Shown: positions 10,835 to 20,045, counted from the stretch's first letter. The stretch is DNA of 64,000 bases from Sphingomonas panacis (GCF_001717955.1 NZ_CP014168.1:4247501-4311500); one strand, 5' to 3'. Program-made: numbers and translations. The notes: a model not told the origin generated them from the letters alone.

Positions 10835-12646
10835 TCAGTATTTCGGAGCAACCTTGAGCGCACCGGCTCGCTTGGGAAGTTTCTCATCCAGCTTCGCGAT
10901 TGCCCCGCCGTCTCCATGGTGTCGGGCGGCGAGCAGCTCGCGGATGTCGGCGGCGATCCTGCGGCGGTCAGCAAGGGTCAGCTTCTTGTAGCTCTTCACG
11001 TCGCGCAGATAAGCCTTGTACCAGGTAGCGAACCCGCCGTTCCACACGCGGTCCATAGCTTCCAGATTCTGTTCGAGATGCTTGTAGAGTACGAGCAGCC
11101 GGCGCCATCTGTGCTCGTCAAAATCGAAGGCGCCATCAGTGAACTTGCGGCCGGCCTCATAGCCCCACCGCATAAGCTGGCGAGACACTTCTGGCGGCAT
11201 ATCGAGGTTGAGGCCCCCCTCGCGATCGGTGAGGAAGATGCGGGCGACGCGTTCGCGCTGGCCGGTGATCTCCGACAGGAGCTGGTCCTGCCAGTCCTTG
11301 GCCGAGTTCAGGATTTGCCAGCCGAAGTCGGCGGGGCTTTTCACTTCCTTGACCTGGACGCCCATGCCCTCGCTGGCCGTGGCGGGCAACGCCACCCGGC
11401 TTGTGACTTCGTCGGCCTTGCACAGCAATTCCTCGAGGCTGAACGCGAAGGTGGGACGGGTCGGCAGCGGCGCGTCGAACATATGGATGGGGAAATTGGA
11501 GCTGATCCCGCCATCGGAAAAATGGACGGTCCTGATCTGCGGGGCCTTGCCCGGCTCGCCGCCAAGCGACCTGATGATCGAGGGCAGCTCCTTATCCTCG
11601 ATCCTGAGCGGCACCGCGCTGAACAGCAGCGGGAAACTGAGGCTCATGCGGACCGCGATCACGACCGGGAGCTTGTCCTCAAAGGGAAACAGCCACGCAC
11701 CGGCTTCAAGGTCGGATCTGATCGTCCCGCCCTCATAGAGGTAACGCATCACGCGCTCGGGAAAGAGCCTGTCCCAGTCTGCGGCGCGGAACGCCGCGGG
11801 CACGCCCAGACGCGGCAAGGTGTGCGGGCGCCGCATCGAAAGATTGGTCGTGACAACCTTGAGATCGACCTCCGGCTTGTCGGAATCGGGGCCGCGCAGG
11901 TCGCCAAACGTTAGCGGGACCGGATGGTTGGGATCGCCAAAGGCGATGTGCTGGAGCGCGTTATAGATCCAGTCGGTGAGGCCCGGCGCGTCATTGCCCG
12001 GCTGTGTCAGTCCCGTGCAAACGCCATAATGATGCTCGGGGAGCTGGTTGAACGCATCAAGCAGTGGGTCGGCAAATACACGCCGTCCCCAGCGGTAGAA
12101 GCCGAGGACACCGGCGGCCCCGAACCCCAGCACTGTCGCGAGGCCGGTCGCATAGAGGCTCGACTGAAGAAGGAAGGAGGGCAGTCCGAGCGCAATTCCG
12201 CCGCCAAACGCCGGCAATATGCTCCGCCGCAGCCCCTTCCTGACAATTGGCCCGATCCCCCCGGTGGAGATGGCCGCCTTGATGCTGTCGGCCGCAGGCA
12301 CAAGGTTCGCGCTCGGCTGGAACAGGGACAGCAGGCGATCGGGCAGCCCATCGCAATAGGACTGGAGCGTCAGGAAGGCATCCGGTCGCCCTTGCAGCCG
12401 GCCATATTCGGCAGCGGCCGCGAAGGCGGCGGCGATCGCCCCGGCTGAAGTGCCGCCGAGCGAACGCAGGCGATATTTGGTAGCGATCTGGAGGACGGCG
12501 TAGGGATAGACCACGCCCGAGGTAATGCCCCCCTTCATGATCATGTCGCATTCGGGCGGCGCGCCCAGCGCGAACTGCTCGGCCGTGAAGGTGGGAAGTT
12601 CGATGGCTGGCGCGATGCTGTCGGCCTTGACCGCTGTCTTGGCCAT
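10835..12646 (-). CDS. Patatin-like phospholipase with a membrane-segment insertion
   Basis: A 603-residue protein starting MAKTAVKADS. The nucleophile elbow is GGTSAG (S67), preceded by the oxyanion-type loop MKGGITSGVVYPY (37-49). The second dyad residue is the Asp of FSDGGISSNFP. Together they form the Ser-Asp catalytic dyad of patatin lipases. A long hydrophobic stretch between them (GLPSFLLQSSLYATGLA, then VLGFGAAGVLGFY) could be one or two membrane segments, placing the enzyme at the inner membrane. The start shares one base with the upstream nuclease stop (TGATG). Patatins act as membrane-degrading effectors in some anti-phage systems; no cyclase sensor gene is next to this one. Confidence 0.85.
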   Translation of the reverse strand: MAKTAVKADSIAPAIELPTFTAEQFALGAPPECDMIMKGGITSGVVYPYAVLQIATKYRLRSLGGTSAGAIAAAFAAAAEYGRLQGRPDAFLTLQSYCDGLPDRLLSLFQPSANLVPAADSIKAAISTGGIGPIVRKGLRRSILPAFGGGIALGLPSFLLQSSLYATGLATVLGFGAAGVLGFYRWGRRVFADPLLDAFNQLPEHHYGVCTGLTQPGNDAPGLTDWIYNALQHIAFGDPNHPVPLTFGDLRGPDSDKPEVDLKVVTTNLSMRRPHTLPRLGVPAAFRAADWDRLFPERVMRYLYEGGTIRSDLEAGAWLFPFEDKLPVVIAVRMSLSFPLLFSAVPLRIEDKELPSIIRSLGGEPGKAPQIRTVHFSDGGISSNFPIHMFDAPLPTRPTFAFSLEELLCKADEVTSRVALPATASEGMGVQVKEVKSPADFGWQILNSAKDWQDQLLSEITGQRERVARIFLTDREGGLNLDMPPEVSRQLMRWGYEAGRKFTDGAFDFDEHRWRRLLVLYKHLEQNLEAMDRVWNGGFATWYKAYLRDVKSYKKLTLADRRRIAADIRELLAARHHGDGGAIAKLDEKLPKRAGALKVAPKY

Positions 12647-13662
12647 CAGGGGGCTTGCGTCGAATTCTGGACCGGACCGGTATAGTTGGGATCGAGCGCG
12701 CTGTTGATGAGATGTGCCAACCGGAAACCGGCGAGACGAATGCGCGCCTCGGCAGCAGGCGCGTAGGTTGTGAGATACGCCTGGCTGACTGGCTGGAGCC
12801 GCTTGGGGCCGCTGGAGGTCAGCACATCCTGCGTGTCGGAATAGCGGCAGGCCGAGCCGGTGATGAAGCAATAGGAGACGCCCGGATCGCGGGTGATTGC
12901 GTACGACTCCTGCGCCCATTGCCAGGGCTCGCCGCCGACCATCGCCTGCTCTTGGGTCAGCGTCGTGTTCGCCTGAAGGGTATCGACCGCACGGTAGGTA
13001 ATCGTGTTGGGTCCCCAGCTCTTCTTGAAGTCCGCGCGCTTGCGCACGCGCTCGAACATGCCGGCTTCGAGCAGGCAATTGTCCCAGACCGCATGAAGAT
13101 TGTCGACGCGGTAGGAGGAGGTGCCACATTTGCCGGTGAGCTTCGCATCGATACCGTTGCCGCCGCGATCGTCAGCGTAGGAGATGTGTAGCGGCTGATG
13201 GATGTCGCCCACCCAGTGGCCCAGCGCCATCAGGGCGAAAACCCGGTCCTCACGCGGAAGCGCGCTGTCCTTGAGGATCGCAAGGTCGCGCGCGATGCCT
13301 GCCAGTATGCATTCGCCGCCGGCGGGACACTGCGCCCGCGCGATAGCAGGAACGGTGCGAGCCACGTTGATGAAATGGTCTTCGGCATGACGCCGCGGGA
13401 GGGCGTCTTCTTCGAGACAGCCGAGATTGAAGGCGGTGTAGCGCCGGTCGGCCATACGGCCCCTGCCCTTGACGAGGATGCCGCCGGAGCGAGACTGAAG
13501 CAAGGTGTTGACCGCCTGCCGTGTCGCGGGCGTGAAATTGCGATAGGCGAGATCGCAGACGGTCAGATGCCCATAGCGTCCCCAGGCCTTTGCGGGTTCG
13601 CTTGACGAAAGGCCGATCCCTGCCAGTCCAACGATGACGAGAAGCCAGAGCCAATGTCGCAT
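12646..13662 (-). CDS. Secreted S1/P1-type zinc-dependent nuclease
   Basis: A 338-residue protein with a Sec signal peptide (about residues 1-26, ending PAKA) that leaves tryptophan as the first mature residue in WGRYGH. That is what the S1/P1 family needs, because the mature N-terminus is a zinc ligand. Other ligand motifs are EDHFINVA, GHWVGDIHQPLH followed by DDRGGN, and DNLHAVWD, which cover the trinuclear zinc site. The enzyme degrades single-stranded DNA/RNA outside the cytoplasm. The ribosome binding site is GGGGGA. It is the first gene of an operon with patatin and metallo-beta-lactamase-fold genes, an unusual partnership for this family. Confidence 0.9.
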   Translation of the reverse strand: MRHWLWLLVIVGLAGIGLSSSEPAKAWGRYGHLTVCDLAYRNFTPATRQAVNTLLQSRSGGILVKGRGRMADRRYTAFNLGCLEEDALPRRHAEDHFINVARTVPAIARAQCPAGGECILAGIARDLAILKDSALPREDRVFALMALGHWVGDIHQPLHISYADDRGGNGIDAKLTGKCGTSSYRVDNLHAVWDNCLLEAGMFERVRKRADFKKSWGPNTITYRAVDTLQANTTLTQEQAMVGGEPWQWAQESYAITRDPGVSYCFITGSACRYSDTQDVLTSSGPKRLQPVSQAYLTTYAPAAEARIRLAGFRLAHLINSALDPNYTGPVQNSTQAP

Positions 13663-14016
13663 GATGTGTCCCCCACTACAGCGCGACTCATCATATAATG
13701 ATTATCCGAACGAGCATATCGCGTCCGACCACCTTGGAACAAGTTTTGGAGCGCAGTTTACTTGACCCGTCCGGGAGGGACATGACGCGGATATAGTATC
13801 GAAACGAACATGGCCCCGCTGTCGAAGATCGGGCATGTCGCGCATTCTTCGCCATGGCCTCCACAGGCTGGGCCAGGCCCTTCGCACGGAATGCGTGATG
13901 GACGTCGCACCGCCGCAAGATCGTGCGCGAGAACGCCTTCGCCAGGGACCAACGCGGACCTTCGCCGGCTTGACTTGTTGTTCTTGTTATGTACCAGATA
14001 AGCCTTGGAGGCAGCC
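13663..14016. other. Intergenic region, divergent promoters presumed
   Basis: About 350 bases between the minus-strand S1/P1 nuclease operon and the plus-strand gene at 14017. Short open frames exist on both strands but none has a ribosome binding site plus recognisable protein. An AT-rich stretch near 13690-13705 (tcatataatgattatcc) could contain the minus-strand promoter. No convincing -35/-10 pair was found for the plus-strand gene. Confidence 0.4.
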
Positions 14017-14406
14017 ATGATCCGCGACTTTCTCGCCACTTATGATTTCAACCTTCCGCTCGACGATGCGGCGGTCGATCCCGACTTGCCGCTGGTGCGA
14101 CGCCGGCTGGCCAGTCTGGCCGCGGCCGAAGGTTTGAACGGTGGATATTATGAGGCTCAGGAACTCGCCGAGGCGTTGCTCGATGCGGCTCGGGAGGCCA
14201 ATGCCGAGATCGTGAATGACGACAGTCCTGCCCGTGCTCGACTCAGGGACATTCTCGAACGAGACCTGGACTATCAGCGCGAGCTTTTCGAGGAGGTGTG
14301 CGAGTTGCCGCTTGGTGATGCGGTCGCGCATCTGTGCTGGCTCACGGAGCTGATGAAGCAGCGGGTCGATATGGCGCGGCCGGTGGCGGCAATCCTTGGA
14401 CGGTAA
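14017..14406 (+). CDS. Hypothetical protein, acidic and helical
   Basis: A 129-residue protein starting MIRDFLATYDF. The ATG at 14017 is preceded by TTGGAGG at the right distance, so the in-frame TTG at 14005 (part of that site) is rejected as start. The sequence is acidic and helical (REANAEIVNDDSPARARLRD). There is no signal peptide and no recognised motif. It lies 99 nt upstream of the UPF0149/SEC-C gene on the same strand and may be co-transcribed with it. No function is proposed. Confidence 0.6.
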   Translation: MIRDFLATYDFNLPLDDAAVDPDLPLVRRRLASLAAAEGLNGGYYEAQELAEALLDAAREANAEIVNDDSPARARLRDILERDLDYQRELFEEVCELPLGDAVAHLCWLTELMKQRVDMARPVAAILGR

Positions 14407-14505
14407 GGTCAGGGCAATCTATTGCCGCAGGCCCCGATAGTCTCGAAGGGCTTGCTCCACCGCGATCCGCGGTGACGCCGCCTTGCACGGACGCTAGTCT
14501 GAGCC

Positions 14506-15168
14506 ATGGATTCCGAACCAGCCTATCTCGACACACTCGACCGCCTGCTGCTCGATCAGCCCGATGCCATGCTGATATCGCAACTGGACGGGTTTTTGAC
14601 CGGCATCGTCGTCAGCCCGGACCTCATCACGCCTGGCCAGTGGATACCCCTGATCTGGGCGGGGGATGAGGGCGATGGTGAGCCCGAGTTCGAAACCGCC
14701 GCGGAATTTCAAGCCGCGCTCGATCTCATCATGACGCACTATCATGCGATCCTCCAGTTGCTGAAATATCCGGGCGACTATGTGCCCTTGCTGGAGGTCG
14801 ATACCCGCAGCAACGAGACGATGTGGGAGATGTGGATCGACGGCTTTGCCCAGGCCATGGCACTCGCGCCCAGCGGTTGGGCGAAGATACGGGCTGACGA
14901 TGATGCCGGCTGCCATGCGGCCCTTGATGGCATCCGTACCCTCAAGGATTTCGCTGCCGGCGATCTCACACTATCCGAAGCGGAGGAAGATCGCTGGGAC
15001 CGGGAGGCACCCGATCTGATCCCGATCTGGGTCGAGATGCTACACCAATGGCGGTTGGAGAACGACCCTCATCGCTCTGCGACCGCAAAGCGTATGAAAG
15101 TGGGCCGTAATGCCCCCTGCCCTTGCGGATCTGGTAAAAAGTACAAGAAATGCTGCGGTACGCACTGA
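14506..15168 (+). CDS. UPF0149 (YecA-like) family protein with C-terminal SEC-C zinc motif
   Basis: A 220-residue protein. Residues ~5-180 match the UPF0149/YgfB-YecA helical fold: [50 protein letters not shown]. The C-terminus [17 protein letters not shown] (~201-217) is a complete SEC-C motif (CxC...CC zinc site), the same module that ends SecA and binds zinc and often SecB or ribosomes. It is a soluble cytoplasmic protein of unknown precise role. The ATG at 14506 gives the full N-terminal helix. Confidence 0.85.
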   Translation: MDSEPAYLDTLDRLLLDQPDAMLISQLDGFLTGIVVSPDLITPGQWIPLIWAGDEGDGEPEFETAAEFQAALDLIMTHYHAILQLLKYPGDYVPLLEVDTRSNETMWEMWIDGFAQAMALAPSGWAKIRADDDAGCHAALDGIRTLKDFAAGDLTLSEAEEDRWDREAPDLIPIWVEMLHQWRLENDPHRSATAKRMKVGRNAPCPCGSGKKYKKCCGTH

Positions 15169-15467
15169 GTGCGCGGCGAGCGTGTTCGAAAAGCCTTCGG
15201 CAAAGGCGACGTCGTGGTCTAATGCCTACCTGTAGCGGCTCGCAATCAGAGATGCCTGTTCACATTATTCGTACCGGCTGGGTTCTGTAGAATGGGGATC
15301 ATTTTCCATAAGCGCTAACTTAATGTGTTCACCGCTGGCGATGCGGGCGGCCGACGCAACTGCCAGCCAACAATCGCTCCAGACATTTTCTCAATCGATT
15401 GCGCCAGCTCCATAGCCCTGAGCGTATCGATGCGGGTTTGGGCGGCGCTGGCGCCGCCCGATTCATA
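15169..15467. other. Intergenic region with a GC-rich hairpin
   Basis: About 300 bases between the convergent SEC-C gene and the NmrA gene. No convincing gene is seen. A perfect inverted repeat gggcggcg-ctgg-cgccgccc at 15440-15459 lies 8 bases past the NmrA stop (minus strand). It would form a very stable hairpin but is not followed by a T run on either strand. Confidence 0.5.
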
Positions 15468-16424
15468 TCACTTGTCCTGCTGCGCCGCCGGCAGATCGGA
15501 AGCGATCAGGGCTGCAACGTCGGTGACGAGAATACCCTGCCGATCGTTGAACGTGCCTTCCTTCGGCCACGACACACCGCGCCCGATCGCGAAAGCGGCG
15601 CGGTACTTGCGCATCATGTTCTTCGGATCGTTTGCCAGCTCGGCCATCAGGAAAGGCACGGTCCAGACCGACCGCTTGAAAGGGCGACCGAGTGCTGCTT
15701 CCAGCTTGTCCGCGACCTCGCCGTAGGTGACGGTGTCGCCGGCGACGAAGACGATCTCGTTGCGTATCGTCGGCTCGAAGAACACGATCTCAGCGGTCAG
15801 CACACCAATGTCGTCCGGCGTAGTCAGCGTCACGGCGGTGTCGAGGCTGCCGAGCGCATGAACCTCGCCATGCTCCAGATCGACGACGCCGAAGCCAGGC
15901 TCGAACAGATAGCTCATGAACATGCCGGTGGAGATGATGACCCACTCGGTCTTGTTCTGCGAACGCAGCAGCTCGCGCACGTCGAGCTGCGCATCGAAGA
16001 TGTCCTGTGGCCCACCGCGGCCGATCGCCTCGAAATCGACGCCGAACTGCCACGGGAAGTAGCGCGGAATGCCCGATTGCAGCGCAGCCTTGGCGAGCTT
16101 CATCGGGGTGTTGATGCCGGCCGCATAGCCAGCGCAGCCGATCACGGTGTCGTACCGCGCGAACAGCTCGGCCAGCTCGTCAATCGTATCGTTCACCAGA
16201 TCGCCGAGGACAATTTCAATGCCCGCCGCGCGGATCTCCGCAATGTCTCGCTGCTTGGCCGGGTCGCCTGATTCGATGGCGCTCTCGCGCAGCAGGACGC
16301 TGACCTTGGCGCCTTCGATGTTCTTCGCGCGCCGCACCAGGTTGCGCAGCACTGGCATGCCGAGCTCGCCGGCACCCAGGACGAGGATGTTCCGTGACTT
16401 CACGGTGGAGGCTGTATCGTTCAT
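15468..16424 (-). CDS. NmrA-family NAD(P)-binding protein (atypical SDR)
   Basis: A 318-residue protein. The N-terminal Rossmann motif is ILVLGAGELGMPVLRNLV (residues ~13-30), followed by an SDR-like core (DTVIGCAGYAAG, YFPWQFGVDFEAIGRG). This is the isoflavone-reductase/NmrA type that binds NAD(P)(H) and acts either as a reductase or as a redox-sensing regulator. It is divergent from an HxlR regulator with a 70-nt gap. HxlR/NmrA pairs are a frequent arrangement in which HxlR controls the oxidoreductase. The substrate cannot be read from the sequence. Confidence 0.85.
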   Translation of the reverse strand: MNDTASTVKSRNILVLGAGELGMPVLRNLVRRAKNIEGAKVSVLLRESAIESGDPAKQRDIAEIRAAGIEIVLGDLVNDTIDELAELFARYDTVIGCAGYAAGINTPMKLAKAALQSGIPRYFPWQFGVDFEAIGRGGPQDIFDAQLDVRELLRSQNKTEWVIISTGMFMSYLFEPGFGVVDLEHGEVHALGSLDTAVTLTTPDDIGVLTAEIVFFEPTIRNEIVFVAGDTVTYGEVADKLEAALGRPFKRSVWTVPFLMAELANDPKNMMRKYRAAFAIGRGVSWPKEGTFNDRQGILVTDVAALIASDLPAAQQDK

Positions 16425-16494
16425 CGTTCTCGCTCGTTTTCATTTTGGCTTCCGGTGATCTGGCAAGCCGCGGGCAAGCACGAAAGATAGGTAC

Positions 16495-16935
16495 ATGCGT
16501 GATACTGCTATTAATTCCTTGAGCCAGGAGGACATCCTCCGATACTCGCAGACGGTCTGTGATGGCCTCCGCGACGATGACGATGGGCTGCGGCGTGAGG
16601 TGCTCGCCCATGCGGGCAACCGCTGGTCACTCGGAGTTATTCACACGCTTGGCGTCTATGGCCAGCTTCGCCATGCGGAGATCGGCCGCCGCATGCACGG
16701 GATCACGCAACGCATGCTGACGCGCACCCTGCGTCACCTGGAGCGCGACGGTCTGGTGGTACGTCACGACTTCGATGAGATCGTGCCGCATGTCGAATAT
16801 TCGCTGTCGGACACCGGCCTTGAACTCTTGGTCAGACTCGTTCCGCTTTGGACGTGGATCGTTGGGAACGTCGATAGCTTCCGCGCCTCACGGGCGGCGT
16901 TCGACCGCAACAATCCTGAAGAAGAGCCTAATTGA
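16495..16935 (+). CDS. HxlR-family winged-helix transcriptional regulator
   Basis: A 146-residue protein. The HxlR winged helix spans ~residues 38-125: NRWSLGVIHTLGVYGQLRHAEIGRRM, GITQRMLTRTLRHLERDGLV, and the wing VPHVEYSLSDTGLEL. It has no upstream Cys in the usual DUF24 position (AHAGNRW), so thiol-based sensing is not indicated. It is transcribed divergently from the NmrA gene and probably represses it. It is followed by a hairpin with a short T run. Confidence 0.88.
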   Translation: MRDTAINSLSQEDILRYSQTVCDGLRDDDDGLRREVLAHAGNRWSLGVIHTLGVYGQLRHAEIGRRMHGITQRMLTRTLRHLERDGLVVRHDFDEIVPHVEYSLSDTGLELLVRLVPLWTWIVGNVDSFRASRAAFDRNNPEEEPN

Positions 16936-16994
16936 GGCTCCGCGTCATGCTCTATCCCGAAATACCATCCCTACGAGACAGATCAAAATCAAAG

Positions 16995-17025
16995 CGAACG
17001 GCCTTTTGAAGAGCGCCGTTCGTTT
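16995..17025 (+). terminator. Likely Rho-independent terminator after the HxlR gene
   Basis: Inverted repeat cgaacggc / gccgttcg (8 bp, 12-nt loop) followed by ttt, 60 nt past the HxlR stop. The T run is short, so efficiency is uncertain. Confidence 0.5.
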
Positions 17026-17045
17026 GCTGGAGACACGTCTCCCGC

Positions 17046-17073
17046 TTGACGCAGTCGGTATGCCGTCTAAATT
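17046..17073 (+). promoter_or_regulatory. Candidate sigma-70 promoter upstream of the VOC genes
   Basis: TTGACG (17046-17051), a 16-nt spacer and TAAATT (17068-17073). It lies directly after the HxlR terminator and ~190 nt before the first VOC gene. Nothing else is visible in the 330-nt gap 16936-17266. Confidence 0.3.
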
Positions 17074-17266
17074 GCAAACTGCCTAAAAAGACAGCGATGC
17101 AGGTATGGTGACAACCTGCGGTCTCCTCGGAGACAGTCACGCTTGAGCGGGTAACGCCGCTCTTGGCCATGGCCGGACACAGCGAGGGTTCGCCTCGTGC
17201 GTGGCCGGTCGTCGTTGTCTGACCGCGATCGGCTCGTGTTCGTCTCACCAACGGAAAGGCACGACC

Positions 17267-17674
17267 ATGAAGCTGAACCACATCAACCTCTACAGCCACG
17301 ACACTGAAGCTGATCGGGCGATGTTCGAGCATTATTTCGGCCTGCGCACGCTCGTCGTACGGGGCAAGAAGATGGCAATCATGCAAGATGACGACGGGCT
17401 GGTGCTGATCGTCAACCACTTCGACAGCAAGCTCGACGGTTTCGACTACCCCAAGCAGCTCGACATCCTGCATATCGGTTTCATCCAGGCCACCCGTGAT
17501 GCCGTCGATGCCGTGCATGCGCGCCTGAGCGAGGATGGCTGGGAGATGCAGGAACCGCACGAGGCGCACGGTGGATGGTCCTTCTATTTTCGGGCGAAGG
17601 GCGGCTACTTCGTTGAAGTGACGACGCTGACGCCGATCCGCCCCGAAGAAGCCTATCACGGCGAGCGGCAGTAG
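17267..17674 (+). CDS. VOC-superfamily (glyoxalase/dioxygenase-fold) protein
   Basis: A 135-residue single-domain protein starting MKLNHINLYSHD. The VOC signature is the N-terminal beta strand with His (NHINLYS), then FGLRTLV, GFDYPKQLDILHIGF and GYFVEVTTLTPI, with His and Glu positions expected for metal binding. Longer readings upstream lack a start signal. The reaction is unknown; proteins of this size act as glyoxalases, dioxygenases or drug-binding resistance proteins. It is followed 126 nt later by a second VOC gene. Confidence 0.8.
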   Translation: MKLNHINLYSHDTEADRAMFEHYFGLRTLVVRGKKMAIMQDDDGLVLIVNHFDSKLDGFDYPKQLDILHIGFIQATRDAVDAVHARLSEDGWEMQEPHEAHGGWSFYFRAKGGYFVEVTTLTPIRPEEAYHGERQ

Positions 17675-17800
17675 CATCCGTCTCGGGTCGGCGGAGGCAT
17701 CCGCCGACCATTCGCAACCTCAAAGCTGTTCGGATGGAACAGCGAACGACACGACCCGCAACGCGCTGCTGCCGGGGCTCCATTTTCCGAAGGACGACCT

Positions 17801-18175
17801 ATGTTCACGCACGTCATGATCGGCAGCAACGACCTGGAGCGATCAAGAGCTTTCTACGACGCGACATTCACGGCGCTGGGCGGTAAGCTGGGTAAGAGCG
17901 ACGAGAGAGGCCGGCTGATCTATGACCACGAGGGCTGCCGGCTGATGATCACCCGGCCGATCGACGGCAATCCCGCGACCGCAGCCAATGGCGGAACCAT
18001 CGGCATCGCCGCGACCAGCCCCGACCATGTCCGCGCATGGTACGAGGCTGGGACCGCGCATGGCGGCACCGCGATCGAAAACCCACCCTGCGAGCGCCCG
18101 AACGGTGTTTTCGTCGCCTACCTGCGCGATCCGGACGGCAACAAGCTCACCGCGCGAACGAAGACGACGCGATAG
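17801..18175 (+). CDS. VOC-superfamily protein (glyoxalase-like)
   Basis: A 124-residue protein. It starts MFTHVMIGSNDLERSRAFYDATF, the classic VOC opening with the metal His at position 4, and ends with PNGVFVAYLRDPDGNKL, the matching second half. It contains one VOC module and would dimerise to form the active site. It belongs to a run of small same-strand genes (VOC, VOC, EamA), perhaps one transcript. No specific substrate can be read. Confidence 0.85.
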   Translation: MFTHVMIGSNDLERSRAFYDATFTALGGKLGKSDERGRLIYDHEGCRLMITRPIDGNPATAANGGTIGIAATSPDHVRAWYEAGTAHGGTAIENPPCERPNGVFVAYLRDPDGNKLTARTKTTR

Positions 18176-18214
18176 CGGCGTGGCGATCGGCTTCGCGGCG
18201 GGGCAGTGAAGCCT

Positions 18215-19051
18215 ATGTCCATTGGCATCAGCCTCATCGTACTGCTCGCGGCGGTCCTTCATGCGAGCTGGAACGCCCTCCTGAGGGGAGGCAGCGATCG
18301 GCTCTGGTCGATGACGGTCATGTGCATCGCCATCGCGCTCGCATGCGCGCTGATGGTGCCCTTCGTGCCAGTTCCTGCAGACGCGAGCTGGGGCTGCATC
18401 GCCTTTTCGGCGCTGCTTCATACCGGATACAATCTCTTTCTCGTCCGCACGTACCGGCAAGGCGATCTCGGACAGACCTACTCGATCGCGCGCGGCGTCT
18501 CGCCGCTTCTGGTTTCGCTCGGTGGCGCGATCTTCGCGCGAGAGCTGCCCGACGCGTTCAGCTTGGCCGGTGTGCTGCTGGTATCGGGCGGTATCGTTTC
18601 GTTGGCCTTTCAAGGGCGGACCATTGGGCGGCGGACCTTGCTCTTCGCGCTCGGCACCGGCTGCTTTATCGGCGCCTACAGCGTAACCGACGGCGTCGGC
18701 GTCCGGCTGTCGGGCTCAGCGCTCGGCTACACGGTCTGGATGTGCCTGTCGTGGGGTCTGCTCGCGCCAGCAACCTACATCATGTTACGCGATGCCCGCT
18801 CATTGGTCCGGGGGCGAAGGGAGGTGCTCGTAGCGGCCGGTGGTGGGCTCGCCTCGCTTCTGGCCTATGGCATCGTCATCTGGGCCATGGCGCGTGGCGC
18901 GATGGGACCGGTTTCCGCGCTGCGCGAGACAAGCGTCGTCTTCGCAGCCCTGATCGGACGCGTCTGCCTTCGCGAACACCTGAGCCGTTATCGGATCGCC
19001 GCCTGCCTCGTGGTGGCGGCAGGGGCGCTTCTGATCGGCCATGCGGGCTGA
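18215..19051 (+). CDS. EamA/DMT-superfamily permease
   Basis: A 278-residue integral membrane protein with ~10 hydrophobic segments in two EamA repeats: ISLIVLLAAVLHASWNALLRGG at the start and YGIVIWAMARGAMGPVSALRETSVVFAALIG near the end, each close to the repeat signature. It probably exports small metabolites across the inner membrane. The ATG at 18215 is chosen; a GTG at 18206 is the alternative. It lies 39 nt after the second VOC gene, suggesting co-transcription. Confidence 0.85.
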   Translation: MSIGISLIVLLAAVLHASWNALLRGGSDRLWSMTVMCIAIALACALMVPFVPVPADASWGCIAFSALLHTGYNLFLVRTYRQGDLGQTYSIARGVSPLLVSLGGAIFARELPDAFSLAGVLLVSGGIVSLAFQGRTIGRRTLLFALGTGCFIGAYSVTDGVGVRLSGSALGYTVWMCLSWGLLAPATYIMLRDARSLVRGRREVLVAAGGGLASLLAYGIVIWAMARGAMGPVSALRETSVVFAALIGRVCLREHLSRYRIAACLVVAAGALLIGHAG

Positions 19052-19138
19052 CGACGCAAGAGGGTGGACTGGATCGATCGTGCAGCAATCAGGCTACCGC
19101 GCCATCCTCAGAATTCGTGCTTTTTGGGAGAGCCGCCT

Positions 19139-19834
19139 TCAGTCAGCCAAAGCCGTTTCGATCGCTGCTGCCGCATGGAGGGCGGTCGTGTCGAAGATGG
19201 GAACCTGACTGTCTTCCGACCGAACCAGCAGCATGATTTCGGTGCATCCCAGGATCACCGCCTCCGCGCCGCTCTCAACCAGGCGGGCGATGATCGCGCG
19301 GCAAGCATCCCGCGATTCCGGCAGAACCTTGCCAGCAACCAGCTCCTCATAGATGATGCGGTGGACGGTAGCGCGGTCCTCGTCGTCTGGAACGATGACA
19401 TTGAGGCCATGATGATCGGCGAGCCGGCCTTTGTAAAAGGCATGTTCCATTGTGAACGCGGTGCCGAGTAGTCCCACCGTCTTGAAGCCGGCCGCCTTGA
19501 TGCGTTCGGCCGTGGGATCGGCGATGTGAAGAAGCGGCACGCCTACCGCCGCCTGAACGTCGGCCGCCATTCTGTGCATGGTGTTGGTGCAGATCAGCAG
19601 CACGTCCGCACCCCCCGCTTCGAGGCGTCTTGCCGCATCGATCATGCGCGTCGTCAGGCCCGGCCAATCGCCCCTGTGCTGCAAATCCTCGATTTCGGCG
19701 AAGTTGAACGACCACAGGAGGCACCGGGCCGATGCGGTCGGGCCGAGCCGGTCCCTCACCCCCTCGTTGAGGATGCGATAATACTCTGCGGAACTCTCCC
19801 AGCTCATGCCGCCGATCAGGCCGATCATCTTCAT
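19139..19834 (-). CDS. Aspartate/glutamate racemase family protein
   Basis: A 231-residue cofactor-independent racemase. It starts MKMIGLIGGMSWESSAEYY, a typical aspartate racemase N-terminus. The two catalytic cysteines are in LLICTNTMH and ILGCTEIML, as expected for the two-base mechanism. The start has AAGGGG upstream. It overlaps the stop of a possible small ORF by 4 nt. It catalyses L/D interconversion of an acidic amino acid; the exact substrate is not readable. Confidence 0.9.
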   Translation of the reverse strand: MKMIGLIGGMSWESSAEYYRILNEGVRDRLGPTASARCLLWSFNFAEIEDLQHRGDWPGLTTRMIDAARRLEAGGADVLLICTNTMHRMAADVQAAVGVPLLHIADPTAERIKAAGFKTVGLLGTAFTMEHAFYKGRLADHHGLNVIVPDDEDRATVHRIIYEELVAGKVLPESRDACRAIIARLVESGAEAVILGCTEIMLLVRSEDSQVPIFDTTALHAAAAIETALAD

Positions 19835-20019
19835 GCGCCTGCACCCCTTCCGGTTTCGACATAGCGCACGGCTACATCGCACCTTGCGTAGCGCGTGCCG
19901 TAATCGGCCATGATGACGGCGTCCAAGAGGAACTCGCCTGGCTTGAGTCCTCGTGCGGCCTTTCGGACCCCATCTTGGTTAGCTCGAAGCCGGTCGTGCC
20001 GGTCTTCTGTAGCGCGCAC
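19831..20019 (-). CDS. Possible small ORF coupled to the racemase
   Basis: A 62-codon frame from a GTG at 20019 whose TGA stop overlaps the racemase ATG by 4 nt. The product (KPGEFLLDAVIMADYGTRYARCD in part) is not recognised and may be a gene remnant. The overlap is the only positive evidence. Confidence 0.25.
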   Translation of the reverse strand: MRATEDRHDRLRANQDGVRKAARGLKPGEFLLDAVIMADYGTRYARCDVAVRYVETGRGAGA

Positions 20020-20045
20020 GTGCCGATTATCCCCATCCCTGCACC

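Noticed and set aside
12647..13129. N-terminal extension of the patatin gene
   Set aside because: The extension lies antisense-free inside the S1/P1 nuclease gene in another frame and has no conserved sequence; the TGATG junction gives the natural start at 12646.
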